A stretch of 64,000 bases of DNA, from positions 3,038,001 to 3,102,000 of the forward strand of contig JAUCEF010000001.1 in NCBI GenBank assembly GCA_033558025.1, given 5' to 3'. Source of the DNA: Phytophthora sp. 'mugwort' (Eukaryota > Oomycota > Peronosporomycetes > Peronosporales > Peronosporaceae). Positions 9,132-22,176 of the stretch are shown one piece after another. Position 1 is the first letter of the stretch, and the number at the start of each line of letters is the position of its first letter. The notes beneath the pieces were generated by a model that was not told the origin of the DNA, made no database searches, and worked only from the letters and a program-made list of their open reading frames with translations. A program made the position numbers and the translations under genes.

Positions 9132-11881
9132 TCAAGATGAGTCGTGACTCTCGAAAGCAAAACTTCCGAACTCGTCATTCCACTCTTTGTAAAACGCGAG
9201 GTCTTTCACTGCGACACTAGAGCGAACCTGGGCAGTAGGAATCAAAACAAGGTGAAGTTAGCAACGTGACTTAGAATCGAACAGGCTTCCGCAGGAAATA
9301 CGCACCCCACGTAAAGCTTCTTTAAAGTCGTCCAAGATAATAGGACGGACTGAGTCGGCATCCATCGTGCGAATATCGGCGCAACTCCGGATCGGACCCA
9401 TCGCAGCTTCCGTGCAAAGCGCCCGCACATCTGCACCCGAGTATCCTATAGTAAACATAACGCATTCAGCATGACGAGCTGCAAGTATTTCGAAATACTC
9501 AAGTCTATCAAACCTTTTGTTGACTCAGCAATAAAAGCCTTGTTCCCGTCAGTCAGGTCATTCTTGTTATCCTTGAGTAGCCTGCAAACCAAGTCCAGTC
9601 TGGCTTCGTACGAAGGAAGTGGGATGTACAAACGCTTGACGAATCGTCGGCGTGCTGCTTCATCTAGCTCTTGAGGTCGATTTGTTGCGCCTATAGATAC
9701 AAGCACAACATGGTAAGTTAGATGGACGAAAGCATTTCAATATCAATGGGAAAACCTACCAACGACGAGAATAATGTCCTTAGCCTTCGTGCCAGCACCG
9801 TCAAGCTGCACCAGAAACTCCGTCTTCATCCGACGACTCGCTTCATTTTCTTCCGAGCTGCAACCAAACAATTTATAAGACGACATCTCGATTGGCTGCA
9901 TCGTACTAGACAGACCACTAACCTTCGTTGGGTCAGCAACGAGTCAATTTCGTCAATAAAAATCACGGAGGGCTGACAAGTACACAGCAAGATGACAGGT
10001 AAGTAAAGTGTTGTCATTAGAGGGACAACCCAATCCCAGCACCTGCTTCACGGCTGCAACAGCAAATAGTGTCCGGACGAGCTTCTCTCCTTGACCAATC
10101 TAGTAAAGGACAAGAAGAAATCAGACCCATCTATCCTTTCATACTAGCTCACGATGAATGCTGTACCGTACCCATTTGCTCGTTAAGGAGCTAGCCGAGA
10201 TATTGAAGAAAGTCGCGCCAGATTGGCTCGCAATCGCCTTGCCAATTAATGTTTTACCTGTACCAGGTGGCCCAAATAACAGCAAACCTGTGTACACCGA
10301 CGTTACTTTAGAGTACCTGTTGATAACAGCAGCATCATCAGACTACGCACCTTTCGGTAGAGAACGGAGACCAGTGAAGATATCTGGCCGTGCCATCGGC
10401 CAAATGACAAGCTCGTTCACGCACTTCTTGGCAAATTGCAATCCAGCTAGAATACTCCAACCAAAAAATGTTAGTGGTCAAGCTTGCATGCACACTGCAG
10501 AGCGGTCGAAGTGACCGAATAAAATCTACCGATATCGTCGAACGTAATTGGGTCTCCGCTGTCCACGATTTCCATTTCAATTTTCTCAATCAGCTCGGGA
10601 TCGCAACCTTTGAGGCGGGGAGCAATATTATCGTCCTCGTCTGGAGGGATTGGTTGCTGCTTTTTACTGCTGCAATAACGAAGCAATTAGTTGCTTGATG
10701 ACCTTCCATTTAGCGAGAATAAATAAATCCGACGTACACTATGTTCGTTCCACCATCATTCATCGGAGACACGAATTTTTTGCTGACTGCAGATGACCCC
10801 GAAATGTAGCCATTGCTGTCACTACCACTGAGGAGTAAATCTTGATTGACGGGATGATAAACGCCGCGTGGAGGACCCCAAGGATTCTTACGCCTGTCGT
10901 TTCTACTCTGAAAGTGGTCATCGTCCATGTTTCTTGCCCTCCCTGTTATGCGATCATGCTTTTTTGTTGCAGCACATAAAACACGTAAGTCGCAGCTTAT
11001 ACTCTCGGGAAGCACACACGACTAAACCCCACCTGTAGTTGCTCCGAAGCAGTTTGGAACGGGTTACGTTGCTGCATTGGATTGGGACGAGTATCTACGC
11101 CAAACAGCTCGGGATCGTCGTGAGGCAGCCGCGATCTCTTACTTAGCAGGTCATTCAGAGCACGCTTGGGCTGTGGTGAAGGGTCACTGGACACGGTAGA
11201 CTCCGCTGCCTGAGGCGGTCCACTCCACACGTCGTCAACGGAGTTGAAGTCATTCTTCGGAGCGGTCCTGGAAGACACGACTGGAGGAGTAACCATAGTT
11301 TGAAATACAGCAGCAGGAGGAGTCTGCATCTGGAGAACTCCTGGGGGTGGTAGCGGCTTCTCCACGCCCTTGTTGCCCGCAACACTCGGCTTCTTGTGCT
11401 CCGTCCGCTCGTACACCACCTAACGCACCATTTACACAGCACATGCATCAGATCATCACTCACCAACCGCTCGATTCTGTAGCTCCTCACCCCTTCAAAG
11501 AGCTTGGGATAGCGCCTGTGCACGTCCTGGAGCGTCGCTCCCTCCTGCGGCGTCTCGCTCTGCCTTTGCCTCCATTTGTTCCGCAGTCGACTCCGCCTAT
11601 TGGACACCTGTCCCCTCCCTTCCCGGGACTCTCGGCCTCGCAGCAAAGCTGTCCATAGCAGCAGAAAATTCCCGTCACCACAGTAGACAATCCCGCCGAT
11701 CAACGGACAACCACACACCGAACTCCGTCGCGTGGAGACGCTGCAAGACGTCGGCGCTCTGACGGTCGGCATGCACGGAGCTCAGGGCCCGGAGCATCTC
11801 CTTGTGTGTCTCTGCATTGTCCAGATCTCCGTGAGTGCACAGCAGCTCGTACGTCACACGCCCCGCTTCATCGTCCGACAT
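9132..11881 (-). CDS. FIGNL1: Fidgetin-like AAA ATPase (FIGL1 type)
   Basis: Thirteen exons on the minus strand close in phase: 11719-11881, 11464-11636, 11033-11419, 10738-10958, 10530-10669, 10351-10446, 10172-10287, 10043-10099, 9923-9972, 9760-9857, 9514-9690, 9306-9445 and 9132-9227, giving 637 aa. Introns run 45-82 bp. The first 300 residues are Pro/Ser-rich and unlike known domains. A meiotic-clade linker follows ([31 protein letters not shown]). The AAA module has Walker [10 protein letters not shown] (about residue 400), Walker [11 protein letters not shown] (about 455) and the second region of homology [17 protein letters not shown]. The end is Vps4-like ([12 protein letters not shown]). 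FIGL1 proteins act at microtubules and in homologous recombination, where they disassemble RAD51. Whether this protein does either is inferred from family. No frameshift is present. Only the exon 10738-10958 acceptor (a weak AAG) is less certain. Confidence 0.9.
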
Positions 11882-11991
11882 AGTGCTGTCGAATCGGAGC
11901 GAAATTAATTGCGAAAAAAAAAGCTACTGTATTAGTGCGAATTTATCGATTATGCTGATGAACGTCTTCCTCCTTTGTCTGACTGTAGCTG

Positions 11992-13690
11992 TCACTCTCG
12001 ATGAGTTGAACGCAAGTTGTACCGCTTGACAGCGGCGGTGGCGGCAGCGTGGCCGGCAATAGCCTTGAACACTTCTCGGTCTTGGGAGCGCACGCTACCC
12101 ACAAACTCGACTTCAACATCGTCGTCGTCGACGTCTTGGTCCTTTTTACTCGCCTTGCTGGCCTTTTTGGCTGCAGCTGCAGCTGCAGCTTTCTTGGCTG
12201 GTGCCTTGCTGGGACGAATTGTTGGTTTCTTTTTCTCGGGAATATCGACCTTCTTCGCCTTGCCTGCGGTGGGAGGAGGCACTGTGAGACCTCCGTCCAC
12301 ACTTTTAACACGTTTACGCACGGGACTGTCAAAGGTGGACTCTTGCGATGCAGTAGCAACGCTTGCAGTCTTTAGCAGAACAAACAGCATACGTCAGTCA
12401 GTAAATACCATAGCGCATGTACTGATGTCTGTGGACGCACCGCTTGGCTCTTCTTGTGTAAGCCCCACTCGAACGGCGTAGCCAAGCCCTTCTTACCACC
12501 GAGCTTCGAGAACTGCTGTACGAAAAAGTCGTAGTCTGGTCGCTCCTCGAAGCCGCAACCACGGATATTCTTCAGCATCGCGCCCCATTCGCGAGGCAAC
12601 GAAGCGCAAAGCTGATCCACTGAGGTCGCCGTCTTGATCTTGGCGCCTTCGAGATCACTGGACGCTTGCTGCCACGGGAGATCGCCACGCATCAAGTAGA
12701 TGAGTACGTACAGCAGCGACTCAATGTCGTCTCGGCGGCTAAAAGCTGCAGACACACATCAGTTAAAAGCTCACGCATCATACTGAAACAATGAAACAAG
12801 GCAACCTACTGGCACCGTTGTGGCAGTTCAGACTCAGGAAGGTTGGCGTCCCCACTACCGTTCCTTCCTTAAATTCCTTATGTTTGCCCGTCGCCGTGAC
12901 GTATCGATCCGAGATGCCAAAGTCGACGCAGTACACTTTGTTCTCCTTGTTCATGTTCAGCATGAAGTTCTCGGGCTTCACGTCGACGTAGAGGATGTTC
13001 TTCACGTGCATATGCTGCAGCGTCTCCAACTGGCCACGCACGACAACCAGAACCACATCTTAGTAGAACTTCGCAATATACTCATGGGCTGCATAAAAAT
13101 TCCCGTAGTAGTTACGAGGGTAGCCGTACGATTTCTTGGCCCAGTCGAGCCGCCGTGGCTGACGGGACAGGCCCTTGCTCCTGCAGCACCGTCTCCAGGG
13201 TGCGTCCAAGCCGCTCGATGACCAGGAAGCGGTATCCCTGCAGTCCCATAGCACCAGTCAATATCACCGACCGCACCTCCTAGCATCTAGCAGCAGCCAG
13301 AACACTCCGCACCTTGTCCTCTCCGTAGGCTCCTATGGGCACGTAGGGGATGCCTGGCTGGTCTCTCAAGTGGTTCTTGTACAGCAGGTGCTCTGCGTAC
13401 AAAGCGTCGGCGTTGCGCTCTGCCGGAGTCTTCTTCCGCTTCTTGTTCTTGAGCTTGGCAGCTGGCAGCTGAGGCAGCGGAGAGAGCTTTACTACGAACT
13501 CACGGTCGGCGTCACTGCCAAGGGGGTTAACGGACTCCGCTGCATCATATCACAGCACACAAGGGGAGTTAGAGCGTGAGGATAGGGCAGGAGACGATGA
13601 GATAATGGACTTACCGGCGTACACATCACTGCAAGCCCCCGATCCGAGCTTCTTGCCCAGTCGCCATGTCTTGAGCGTCGTCCCCTCCAT
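11992..13690 (-). CDS. CK1/VRK-like protein kinase with basic tail
   Basis: Six exons (13615-13690, 13313-13539, 13130-13237, 12810-13029, 12441-12745, 11992-12369) close in phase and give 437 aa. Visible kinase parts are the Gly-loop LGSGACSDVY (about 16-25), the beta-3 Lys in FVVKLSP, a catalytic loop reading YVDVKPEN (151-158) and VDFG (172-175). The SRRDDIESLLYVLIYLMRG block is diagnostic of the CK1/VRK group. The HRD motif is replaced by Y-V-D, but the aspartate, lysine and asparagine remain, so activity is plausible. From about residue 312 a non-kinase tail holds VRKRVK, an Ala/Lys-rich stretch and an acidic DVDDDDVEVEF patch, which suggests a nuclear protein. It lies 110 bp downstream of the FIGL1-like start, on the same strand. 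The substrate is unknown. Confidence 0.87.
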
Positions 13691-14417
13691 CTCGTTGGTC
13701 CAAAACGTGGATCGGGCGAAATGGCGGTTTGCAACGGACTCAGATCGGCGTTCATTGGTGGAAATTAGAAAAAATATTTTCTACCAACAAAACATGGTAT
13801 CAAGGGCCTATGCACTTGCATTCATAGCTGTCATCGTCAGCCCGACTACAGCGACTGACTGGTTGGTCATCACGCCAAGAACCACGCACAAATAGCTGTG
13901 GACGTCCACTGGAGGTTTTTTTCTTTTTAGCGTCTCATTTGACGCTTTTTCTGAACAGAAGTTGCTCTATCTGCAACATCGCTGGCAAAGCTATCCACAC
14001 GAAGCGGTACTCGCACTTTTTCCATTCAAGAAAACTTAGTGCGGCTAATTAGTCAACAGCGCATTGAGAAAATCTGGGCGCACACAGAGCTGAAGTTTGC
14101 GCAATAACAATGCACTATGTACATCACCTTGATTAGCAAAGATTGCACATATGAAGGTGATTCGCAGTATATGGCTATTAAAGGGGCTTATTGTATCCCA
14201 TTTTCAAGACACACTTCACTCCAGTGCTATTGCAATCTTCGTAATACATGTAGTACCGCTTTCTTCCTAAAGCAAGTATTAATACCAGACCGCGCTACGC
14301 CCAAATTGAGGTGACAATCCTGTGTATTCCACATCATTTAACCTGCAATATGCCATAACTATTACTGCAGTTGGTAAGTTTTCTGTGGGCGCCAAACGAC
14401 AAACACTCTAGGCTGCG
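13691..14417. other. Divergent intergenic region
   Basis: 727 bp separate the start of the minus-strand kinase from the start of the plus-strand nucleoporin gene, so it should hold both promoters. I see no reliable TATA box or other element. The 65-codon frame at 14117-14314 has no family resemblance. Confidence 0.55.
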
Positions 14418-17400
14418 ATGGCGACGGGAGGCGACGCTGCGTTGGCCGCCTCCAGCATCAACCAGGGTGCGTGTGTGTGATGTCCCCCCCTGCTGTGTGT
14501 GTTGATTCCTCTTTCCTGCGTCGATTGATGCCGTGCTCAACTCCGTGCGTGGTGTCGTTGCGACGGAATTCTCTCGCCTCCAGAGCCCCCTCGGCGCTTG
14601 TACTGACGTTCTTAACCCCTTTGCTGCACAGAGCAACTACTGCACGAGCTGGAGAGCAAATACTTTAGCCTTAAAAGCGATTTCTCGCTTGCGGAGAGTG
14701 AGCGCCAGACGCTGGCGGCGGACAAGAAGGCGGCCCGTACGTCCCGAGTATCCTCTAGATCCCGTTGTTTAATAGCTGGTTAACATGAACTGCTCGACAA
14801 TTGTAGTGGATGAGGCCGAGCGTGCGACCAAGCTGGCGGCCGAGCGTGAAGAGGAGGCGCGCCATCTTAAGCAACAGGTTCTGGAGCTGACGGCGGGGAA
14901 GGATGCGCTGAGCTTCAAGCTACAGACAGCCACGTCGCTGGCCGAGCGCCGCCTCTCGGAAGTGGAGGAGCTTCAGACTACAGTTAGAGAGCACAACCGT
15001 CTGCTTGTGGATGCCCAGCGCCAGGAGATGCAGGCGCTTGAGCGCGCCGCCAAGGAGGAGGCACAGGTGGCGCCGCTGACCCACGCCCTGGCCAGGGCTA
15101 AGAAGGAGACGGAGGCGGCAGAGCAGCACTCGCAGTGGCTCGAGACGCAGCTCAGTGAGAAGACTAAGACGGTGCAGGAGCTGCGTCTGGATCTAGCCAA
15201 GCACACCCACGATCTAGAGGAGCTCAAGATCCGCAGCACTGAGGAGCTCACGTCGGCCAAGCGCCAACTCGAGAGTGCGAGACTGGCCAACAAGAAGATG
15301 GAGAGCGCTCTGATTAAGAGCAAGGAGGCGCTCAAGGAGCTGCAGGCCTCGAAGGTGCACGACGAGGAAGCCCTGCAGAACGAGTTGAGCATGCAGCGCC
15401 GGCTGGCGACCCTGTACAAGGAGTCGGCGGCTGATGCCTCTGCTCGCGTGACGGAATTACAGGCGCTGTGTGACTCGTTGCGTAAATCGCTGACTGACTC
15501 TGAACAGGCGCTGGCTCATGAGACCGAGCGTACGAAGGAACAGGTGGAGCACTTGTTCCTTGAACAGGCCGAGGCTTCAGAGACACGTATCCAGGCATTA
15601 CAAGACGACTTGCAGAATGCCGAGCAAAAAATTGAAGAGCTGGAGAAGAAGAAGATTTTCTCGCTGCAGACGGCTAGCGCCGTGGCAGAATTGTCCTCGG
15701 CTGCGGGTGAAGCTCACTTAGCAGCGCATGGTCTGACGCCGAAACAGATGTACGACCACATTGTCGAACTAGAGGAAACGCTTCAAGCGGAACGCAGCGA
15801 AAAGGACAAGCTACAGCTTTACATGGATCGCATTGTCAAGGAAGTGCAGGAGAAGGCGCCAGTTCTTATGGGTCTGCGTCTGGATCACGAGCGTACTGTA
15901 GCCAGTCATACACAACTGAGCGAGCGATTGGAGCACTGCGTGCAGGAATTGACAAAGAGCAAGAGCAATGAACAACAGGCTTGGAAGGAAAAGATCGCGT
16001 TTGAAAGGAAGTGTGAATCTCTTGCTCAGAGCGTGGACGACCTATCACGACAGGTGCAGCACCTGCTTTTCCGCTCCCAGGATCATCATCAGATGGGCAA
16101 AGTTGGAGCAGGCGACGTTAGATCCGAGAATTTGGTTGTCTTTAAGGATGTGGAGGAATTACAAGTGCGCAACCAGCAGCTACTGACAGTAATCCGCCAG
16201 CTCACTGAGATGAACAAATTCGAGACAGGCGACAAGTTAAGTGATAGTGTGAGTGATGCTGAGTGTACCGACTCATCGGCGCATCTGATTATCACTGGCG
16301 ACTCGGATGATGAACTCGATCAAATCGGAGCTTCCAGTCCGATCAAGAAGCGCTTGACCATGGCTCGAAAAGAGATCCAAGAATTGCGTACAGAGCGCGA
16401 GCAGGAGCGCGAGATGATCACAGCTATCGTGAAGCAGCGTGATATGTATCGTGTGTTGTTGGCTCAGTCTGACACCAAATTTTTGGAAGGTGGCACTCCA
16501 TCTAGCAGTACTGGAGCTCAAGAGAGTTCCGCACAGGTGGAGAGACCTCATAACCGTCGCGGATCACTTGATATTATCGAGAGCAGGAAGCTTCGTGAGG
16601 TCCAGATGGAGTTTGAGGATTACAAGAAGGAGAAACATGTCAATCTCAAGATGCTGCAGGAAGCTCTGGACCAAGAGCGCGCCAAGTGTTCAGAGTTTAG
16701 GCTAGCACAGATGCAAGCTCAGGTGGAAGCTACGTGCAACAAGGAGCGCTACGAAGCGTCGGAGGAGCGATGTGCCAATACTGAAAACGAACTGGTACGT
16801 CTGCGGTCTAAGGCAGACCAGTTGAGCTCACTGATCCTGCAGCACCAGCAAATGCTAGCTAATACCGAGGCAAAGTTGGAGACTGCGAACTCGTGTTTGC
16901 AGAACGTCACCATCGAAAAAGACTCGGCTGTGCGTGAGGCGGACTTCTTGCGCAAGAACGAGGGGAAGATTCAGGAGGAGATGACGACCTTGCGTCTTGA
17001 CAACACGAACTTGCTCAAGCTGATGGAGTCGACACGTCGCATGGAGACTGGCCGTGAAGAGCGCGACCGCCGCGAGGTGAAGACCTTGGCAAAGAAGGTG
17101 ACGACACTTGAAACGAAGCTGCAGGATGCGTACGAGAAGTTTGATGCGAAGGAGGCGATCTTTGGAGCTCAGATTCTGGCTGCGGAGAGGGAAAAACAGA
17201 CAGCTTTGACCGACCTGGCGAAACTTAAGGAGGTACAAAGTCAATTGAAGGAGCGGCTCGCGCGGCTTGAGGAACAAAGAGCAGCCTTGGAGAGCAAGTC
17301 GGCGTTGCTGGAGAAGGAAACAATGCACATGCGCGAGCAGCTTCGAAAGGGGGCAAGTGCAGCCGCCACTGAACGTGTTGCGGCGTTGGAGGTTCAGCTG

Positions 17401-20400
17401 CTGGATGCGCAACGCGAAGTACAGGCTTCGCTAGTATCAAGGAAGACATTGACAGAGAGCGTGACGAAGTACAAAGCTCTGGCTGAAGCGAGCGAGAAGA
17501 GTCTGGCCGAATTGTCGAGCGCCAGTGAGAAATGGAAACGGAGCGAGGCCGATAAGGTGCAGGCGCTCGAGAAATCACGCGAGCACTTGAGTGACGAGCT
17601 AACGAAGGCCCGAGCGGAGCTGAAGGAGCACATTACGGAGAATTGTAGTTTACGGGAAGAGATCGACCGAGCTGAGCAAGCGCACAAACGGTTCATTCTC
17701 GAAACTTCGGGGAAGCAGAAAATGCTGCAGCTTCAAGCTGACAATGCGGTTCAGCAAATGGACAGTGTGCGCAAGGAGATGGAGAAGATGAAGCGCGAGC
17801 TGGAGACCACTCAAGATAACTATGAGCGCGAGTTGCAACTTCACGCAGCGGAGGTGGCCAAGTCGTCATCATCTCGTCGGGAAATGGAGGAAATCCGCAA
17901 GGCTGTGCGTGAACGTGAGGCGGACATTGAAGCGCTGAAGGTCAAGGTGCAATCAATTGAGAATGAGTCCCGACTTCAGCTGGAGACGTTGCAGAAGCGC
18001 CTTGACGAAGCAATTGAGGCTAAGAACGCTGTTGTTGAGCAGAACAAGTTACTCCACTCGCAGCTTGAACGCGCAGCGGCTCAAGTGCGTCGTGCTCACG
18101 AGCAAGAAATGCAAAAGGTGATAGGTAGTCAGTCGTCTGCTTCGAACCAGGAGGCTGGTGAGGGGGTTGGTGCATCTAACGAGCACGACAAGGAGGTCGA
18201 CGATCTCAGGAGTGTGGTTGCCTACTTGCGACGGGAAAGCGAAATTGCCGAGTCCAAGCTCGAGCTGTCCCAGCAAGATGTGCAACGTGGCCGCGCCCAG
18301 ATCTTCAGCTTGGAGTCCACAATTCAACGTCTTCGTGGTGAGATGAAGGCGATTTCTGATGCAACCACTGCAGCTGGCAAGCAGACTGCAGCGACCTTTG
18401 CAGATGACGAGAAGCGAGTTGCCCAATTGGAGCAGCTAAGCCTGTTGCGCGAGAGCAATGCGACGCTGCGTGACGAGAACCAGAAGAACTTGGCGAAGCT
18501 CAAGGAGGAGGAGGCCAAGGTGCGCAACCTTGAGGCTAAGCTTTTGCCTCTGCAGAGCGCTGAGGCATCTCTCAAGACCCAAGTGGCGTCCTTGAAGCAA
18601 GAAGTTGAAACGCTCAACGAGGCCAACAAGCGCTGGAAGCAGCGTGTTGATCAGCTGGTTGAGAAGTACCAGCAGGTTGACCCGGCTGAGCACGACAAGG
18701 TCATTGCTGAGAAGGAAGCGCTGACGAAGGAGCTTACTGGGTTGAAGGCTGAGCAGAGTGCCTTGAAGGCTGAGCTCGAAACGCTGCGTTCAAGCGGTGG
18801 CAAGGAGCTGGAAGAAGAGAAGAAGAAGGTCGAGAACTGGAGCAAACAGTATGAGCGTATCAAGGGCTTTGCAAAGAACTGGAAGAACAAGGCCGAGGCT
18901 CTGACCAAGCAACTTGCCGAGAAGAACAAGGAGTCGGAAGATCGCACCAGCACCATTTCTACTCTGGAGGCCAAGCTCAACTCTGTCCAAGCACAAATCA
19001 GCGCGGTGACTTCTGAGAAGTCTGCACTGGAAACGAAGCTGGCGGCTTGCGAAACAGCTAAGCAGAACAGCGCTGCAGCAGCCAATGGTGCGAACGCGTC
19101 ATGGGAAAAAGAGCGTCAGACCTTGAAAGCTCAGTTGGAGCTTGAAGCCAAGAAGAGCACGCAGTTGAAAGATTTCAATGCGCGCCTGATGTCTGGTTTG
19201 AAGAATCTGAAGAAAGAAAACAGCGAGCTGAAAGACCACGCAGCTAGTGCTCCTCAACCCCAGCCTGCATTGACGCATGAGGAGACTCCTATGCCTTCCC
19301 CACCAGCGTCGCCCCCTCAGCCTCCTGTGACGACGACAGCTACACCGCCGACAAAACCGGCCACAGGCCCCGCACCGTCGTTTTCATCACCGAAGCCGGT
19401 TGTCAAGAGTGAGCCGGCGGTGCAGCAGTCGAGCGCTACTGCATCTGAAGCAAAACCTGCGGCGTCGAAGCCTGTTTTCGCTGCATTTACGGCCACCCCC
19501 GCCGCTCCTGCAGCCCCCTCGCTTCCACTCATCTTGTCTACTAGTACGGTGCCCACAACGGTGACCACAACCACAAGAACCGCTGATACTACGACTGCTG
19601 CGACTGCCTCGGCACCTTCTACAGTTGTATCCACGTCCAAATCTGCTTTACCCGCTTCGGTTCAAGCAGCCCCTGCTGCATTAATGCCTGCACCACCCGT
19701 GCCTGCATCCATGACAGTAGCCTCTTCAAAAGAGTCGACGGAGAGCTCTACTGGCGAGCCTGCTGGAATGACGGCCGAGGAGAAGCTGCGATTATTCGCG
19801 CTTCGATCCATTAAGAAGCAGGTTGGCACTGCTCGATTCACCCCAACGAAGGCTCCTCCTGCCCCTCCAGCTGACGCTGCTGAAGCGAAGCCTGCTGCAG
19901 CTATCGAGATCGAGTCCAAGACGTCATCGGAGACCGCCGGGGAATTCAAGCTTGGCTCTGGTACTAGCTTTGGTGCGTTCGGATCAGGTGGGCCAGGTGG
20001 CCTTGTGTTTGGCAAACCGGGGATCTCGCTGCCTGTGCCGTCGCCGCCGTCCCCGGGTGCCTCGCATCCGCCGCACCTGTCGCTTGCTGGAGAGACCGCA
20101 CCCCCAGAGGCCTTGCGTCGTAGCCAGCGACTTGCGCGCTTTGCAGCTGACGGGGACGCTACCACTAGCGCTCCTTCCGCTTTGGCGGTGCCCACTGCTG
20201 GCGCCGGAAGTGCTCTGATTAAGCGACCGCTGAGTGGCGCCGTGGAGGGTGCTTCTTCCGTGCAGAAGATTGCCAAGATCAGCGAAGACCAGACAACGAA
20301 GTCCACGTCGGTGACGACGACCGCCACGTCGTCCACGACAACGGCTTCGGAGGGGAAGCAAGAGGAAGACACTCCTTCCGCACAAGCAGACTCGACGGGT

Positions 20401-20427
20401 TCGCAGCCAACCCCACCGACACAGTAG
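14418..20427 (+). CDS. TPR/Mlp-like nuclear-basket nucleoporin
   Basis: Three exons (14418-14466, 14632-14736, 14807-20427) close in phase and give 1,924 aa. Residues about 20-1540 are almost unbroken heptad coiled coil, rich in E, K, Q, A and L. The last coil, KNWKNKAEALTKQLAEKN, resembles the end of the TPR/Mlp rod. The C-terminal 380 residues are Pro/Thr/Ser/Ala-rich and contain a few FG-type motifs (TSFGAFGSGG, GLVFGKPG near 19965-20015). The size, the very long rod and the low-complexity tail fit TPR/Mlp1/NUA, the filament of the nuclear pore basket involved in mRNA export quality control and spindle checkpoint anchoring. Other giant coiled-coil proteins remain possible, but the FG tail favours a nucleoporin. 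It converges with the oxidase gene downstream. The many opposite-strand open frames inside it are by-products of biased codon use. Confidence 0.8.
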
Positions 20428-20872
20428 GCCACGCACCTCTTGGAGGACCTTCCTAGCGTGTTGCACATGAATACGACACCCTACCGTTTGCTTAGGAATT
20501 TGGGCCGCATTATTGCGGCTCCAGGCGATCGATGTGCTCCCGTGAGCTTAAAGTCTTGTCGTACGAGTCGCTTATATAATCTGCATCCTCGTTCGTCGCA
20601 TTCTAAGGAGCAATATGTGTGTACTCACTCGGTGTTTGCTACCACCTGTCGTTGCTGTGAAGAGTACAAGGTATCTAGCTCGTACCTGCGTCTTTTTAGT
20701 AAGATCTTGCAGTATGTTGAGCGATCGAAGCCGAAGTTGAAGTCGAAGATGTGGGGCTGGAAGCACTGCTCAATGGAATATTGACATGCTGAGCGTCTTA
20801 CTATAACGCCGTGTATTTTTGATACGGTATCAACAAACAGAAGTAGCGTCGACCAGTCAAAACGTACTCTTC
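20428..20872. other. Convergent 3' intergenic region
   Basis: This lies between the stop of the nucleoporin gene (+) and the stop of the oxidase gene (-). It should hold both 3' UTRs. No further gene is recognised. Confidence 0.6.
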
Positions 20873-22176
20873 TTACAATGACGAGGGAAGCGGAGGAATC
20901 CCGCGACGAACGTAAGCAGGGCTGTATGCACACACACACACAAAAACCTTGTGAGCTGCTGAAGCACTCATGAAACAGATCGACAGGACAGAACCTCACG
21001 TACCCAATGTCGGCAAGCTTAGCGGTGCCGGAGAACAGCATAGCGTGCTTCAGTTCCTCCTTGAGGATACGAAGGACATTCGAGACACCAACCTCGCCCT
21101 GTTAAGAGAAATACAAAAGGACAGCGTGAGTAAACAAGTGGATAACTTCATTAGGGATAGCGTCGACGTACGCTGTGAGCCAGGCCAAACAAAACAGGGC
21201 GACCGAGGAACACCGCACGAGCGCCAAGTGCTAGAGCCTTGAATACGTCCGTTCCGCGACGAACACCGCCGTCCAGATACACCTCAGCGCGACCGCCCAC
21301 GACTTTAACGATGGCAGGCAGCGCGTCAATGGTCGCCGACACGCCATCCAGCTGTCGGGCACCGTGGTTGGACACGAGGATGCCCTCACAGCCCATGTCC
21401 ACGGCGATCTTGGCGTCGTCGGGACTAAGTACGCCCTTGACAACAACAGGCAGCTTGGTGATACTCTTAAGCCACTTGACGTCGTTCCAGTTGAGTGTCA
21501 GATCAAAGAGCTCGCTGACGTAGTGAGCGAGTCCGGAGTCCTTGAGGCTGTTGACACCGTGCTCGTGCTCGCCGCCCACCTCGGAAAAATTGGCCATGGT
21601 GAGGTGGTTTGGCAGGCTGAAGTGATTGCGCACGTCCGGCTCGCGGTGGCCGAGCATAGGCGTGTCCACAGTGAGCACAATGGCCTTGTAGCCGGCTTTC
21701 TCGGCGCGCTTGACGAGTCCACGCGTGATCTCGCGGTCCTTGAACACATACAGCTGGTACCAGCGCAGTGCATGTGGGTTGGCCTTGCTGTTGGCAACGG
21801 CCACGTCCTCCAGGCTCGTGGTGGAGATGGTACTGAGGATATAGCAAGCATCGGCCTTGGCCGTAGCCGTCGTGCTCGCAATCTCCCCGTCCGGGTGCGC
21901 CATGCGGTGCATGGCCGAGGGCGCTACGCAGATCGGCGAGCTGACGCGATGACCCAACAGCGTCGTACTGATGTCCATATTGGACACGTCGCGCAACACG
22001 CGCGGGTGCAACACCAGCCGCTTAAAAGCCTCGCGGTTCTCATTTAAGCTCACCATATCGTCCGCGCCCGACGCATAGTAATCGAACGCGTTCTTGGGCA
22101 GGTACTCTTTGGCGTACTCCTCGTACTCGAGCACATTGAGCGGTGTGCCGTCGCTGCCGGGCGCTATCTTGACCAT
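20873..22176 (-). CDS. FMN-dependent (S)-2-hydroxy-acid oxidase (glycolate oxidase family)
   Basis: Three exons (21172-22176, 21004-21098, 20873-20921) close in phase and give 382 aa, close to the usual 360-380. The enzyme oxidises short 2-hydroxy acids such as glycolate or lactate to 2-oxo acids with FMN, making H2O2 from O2. Visible family signatures are FDYYASGADD (31-40), PICVAPSAM with HPDGE (81-98), RWYQLYV (138-144), VLTVDTPMLGHREPD (167-181), Lys247 in VVVKGV, the catalytic base His271 with Arg274 in SNHGARQLDG, and DGGVRRGTDVFKALALGA for FMN phosphate. The last exon adds only about 16 residues and ends in SSL, a possible weak peroxisomal PTS1. The precise substrate cannot be read from sequence. 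Confidence 0.92.

Noticed and set aside
14920..20468. Many long minus-strand open frames opposite the nucleoporin gene, one of 268 codons at 19662-20468
   Set aside because: They mirror the biased codon use of the coiled-coil and Pro/Thr-rich gene, show no domain, and the plus-strand gene explains the region.
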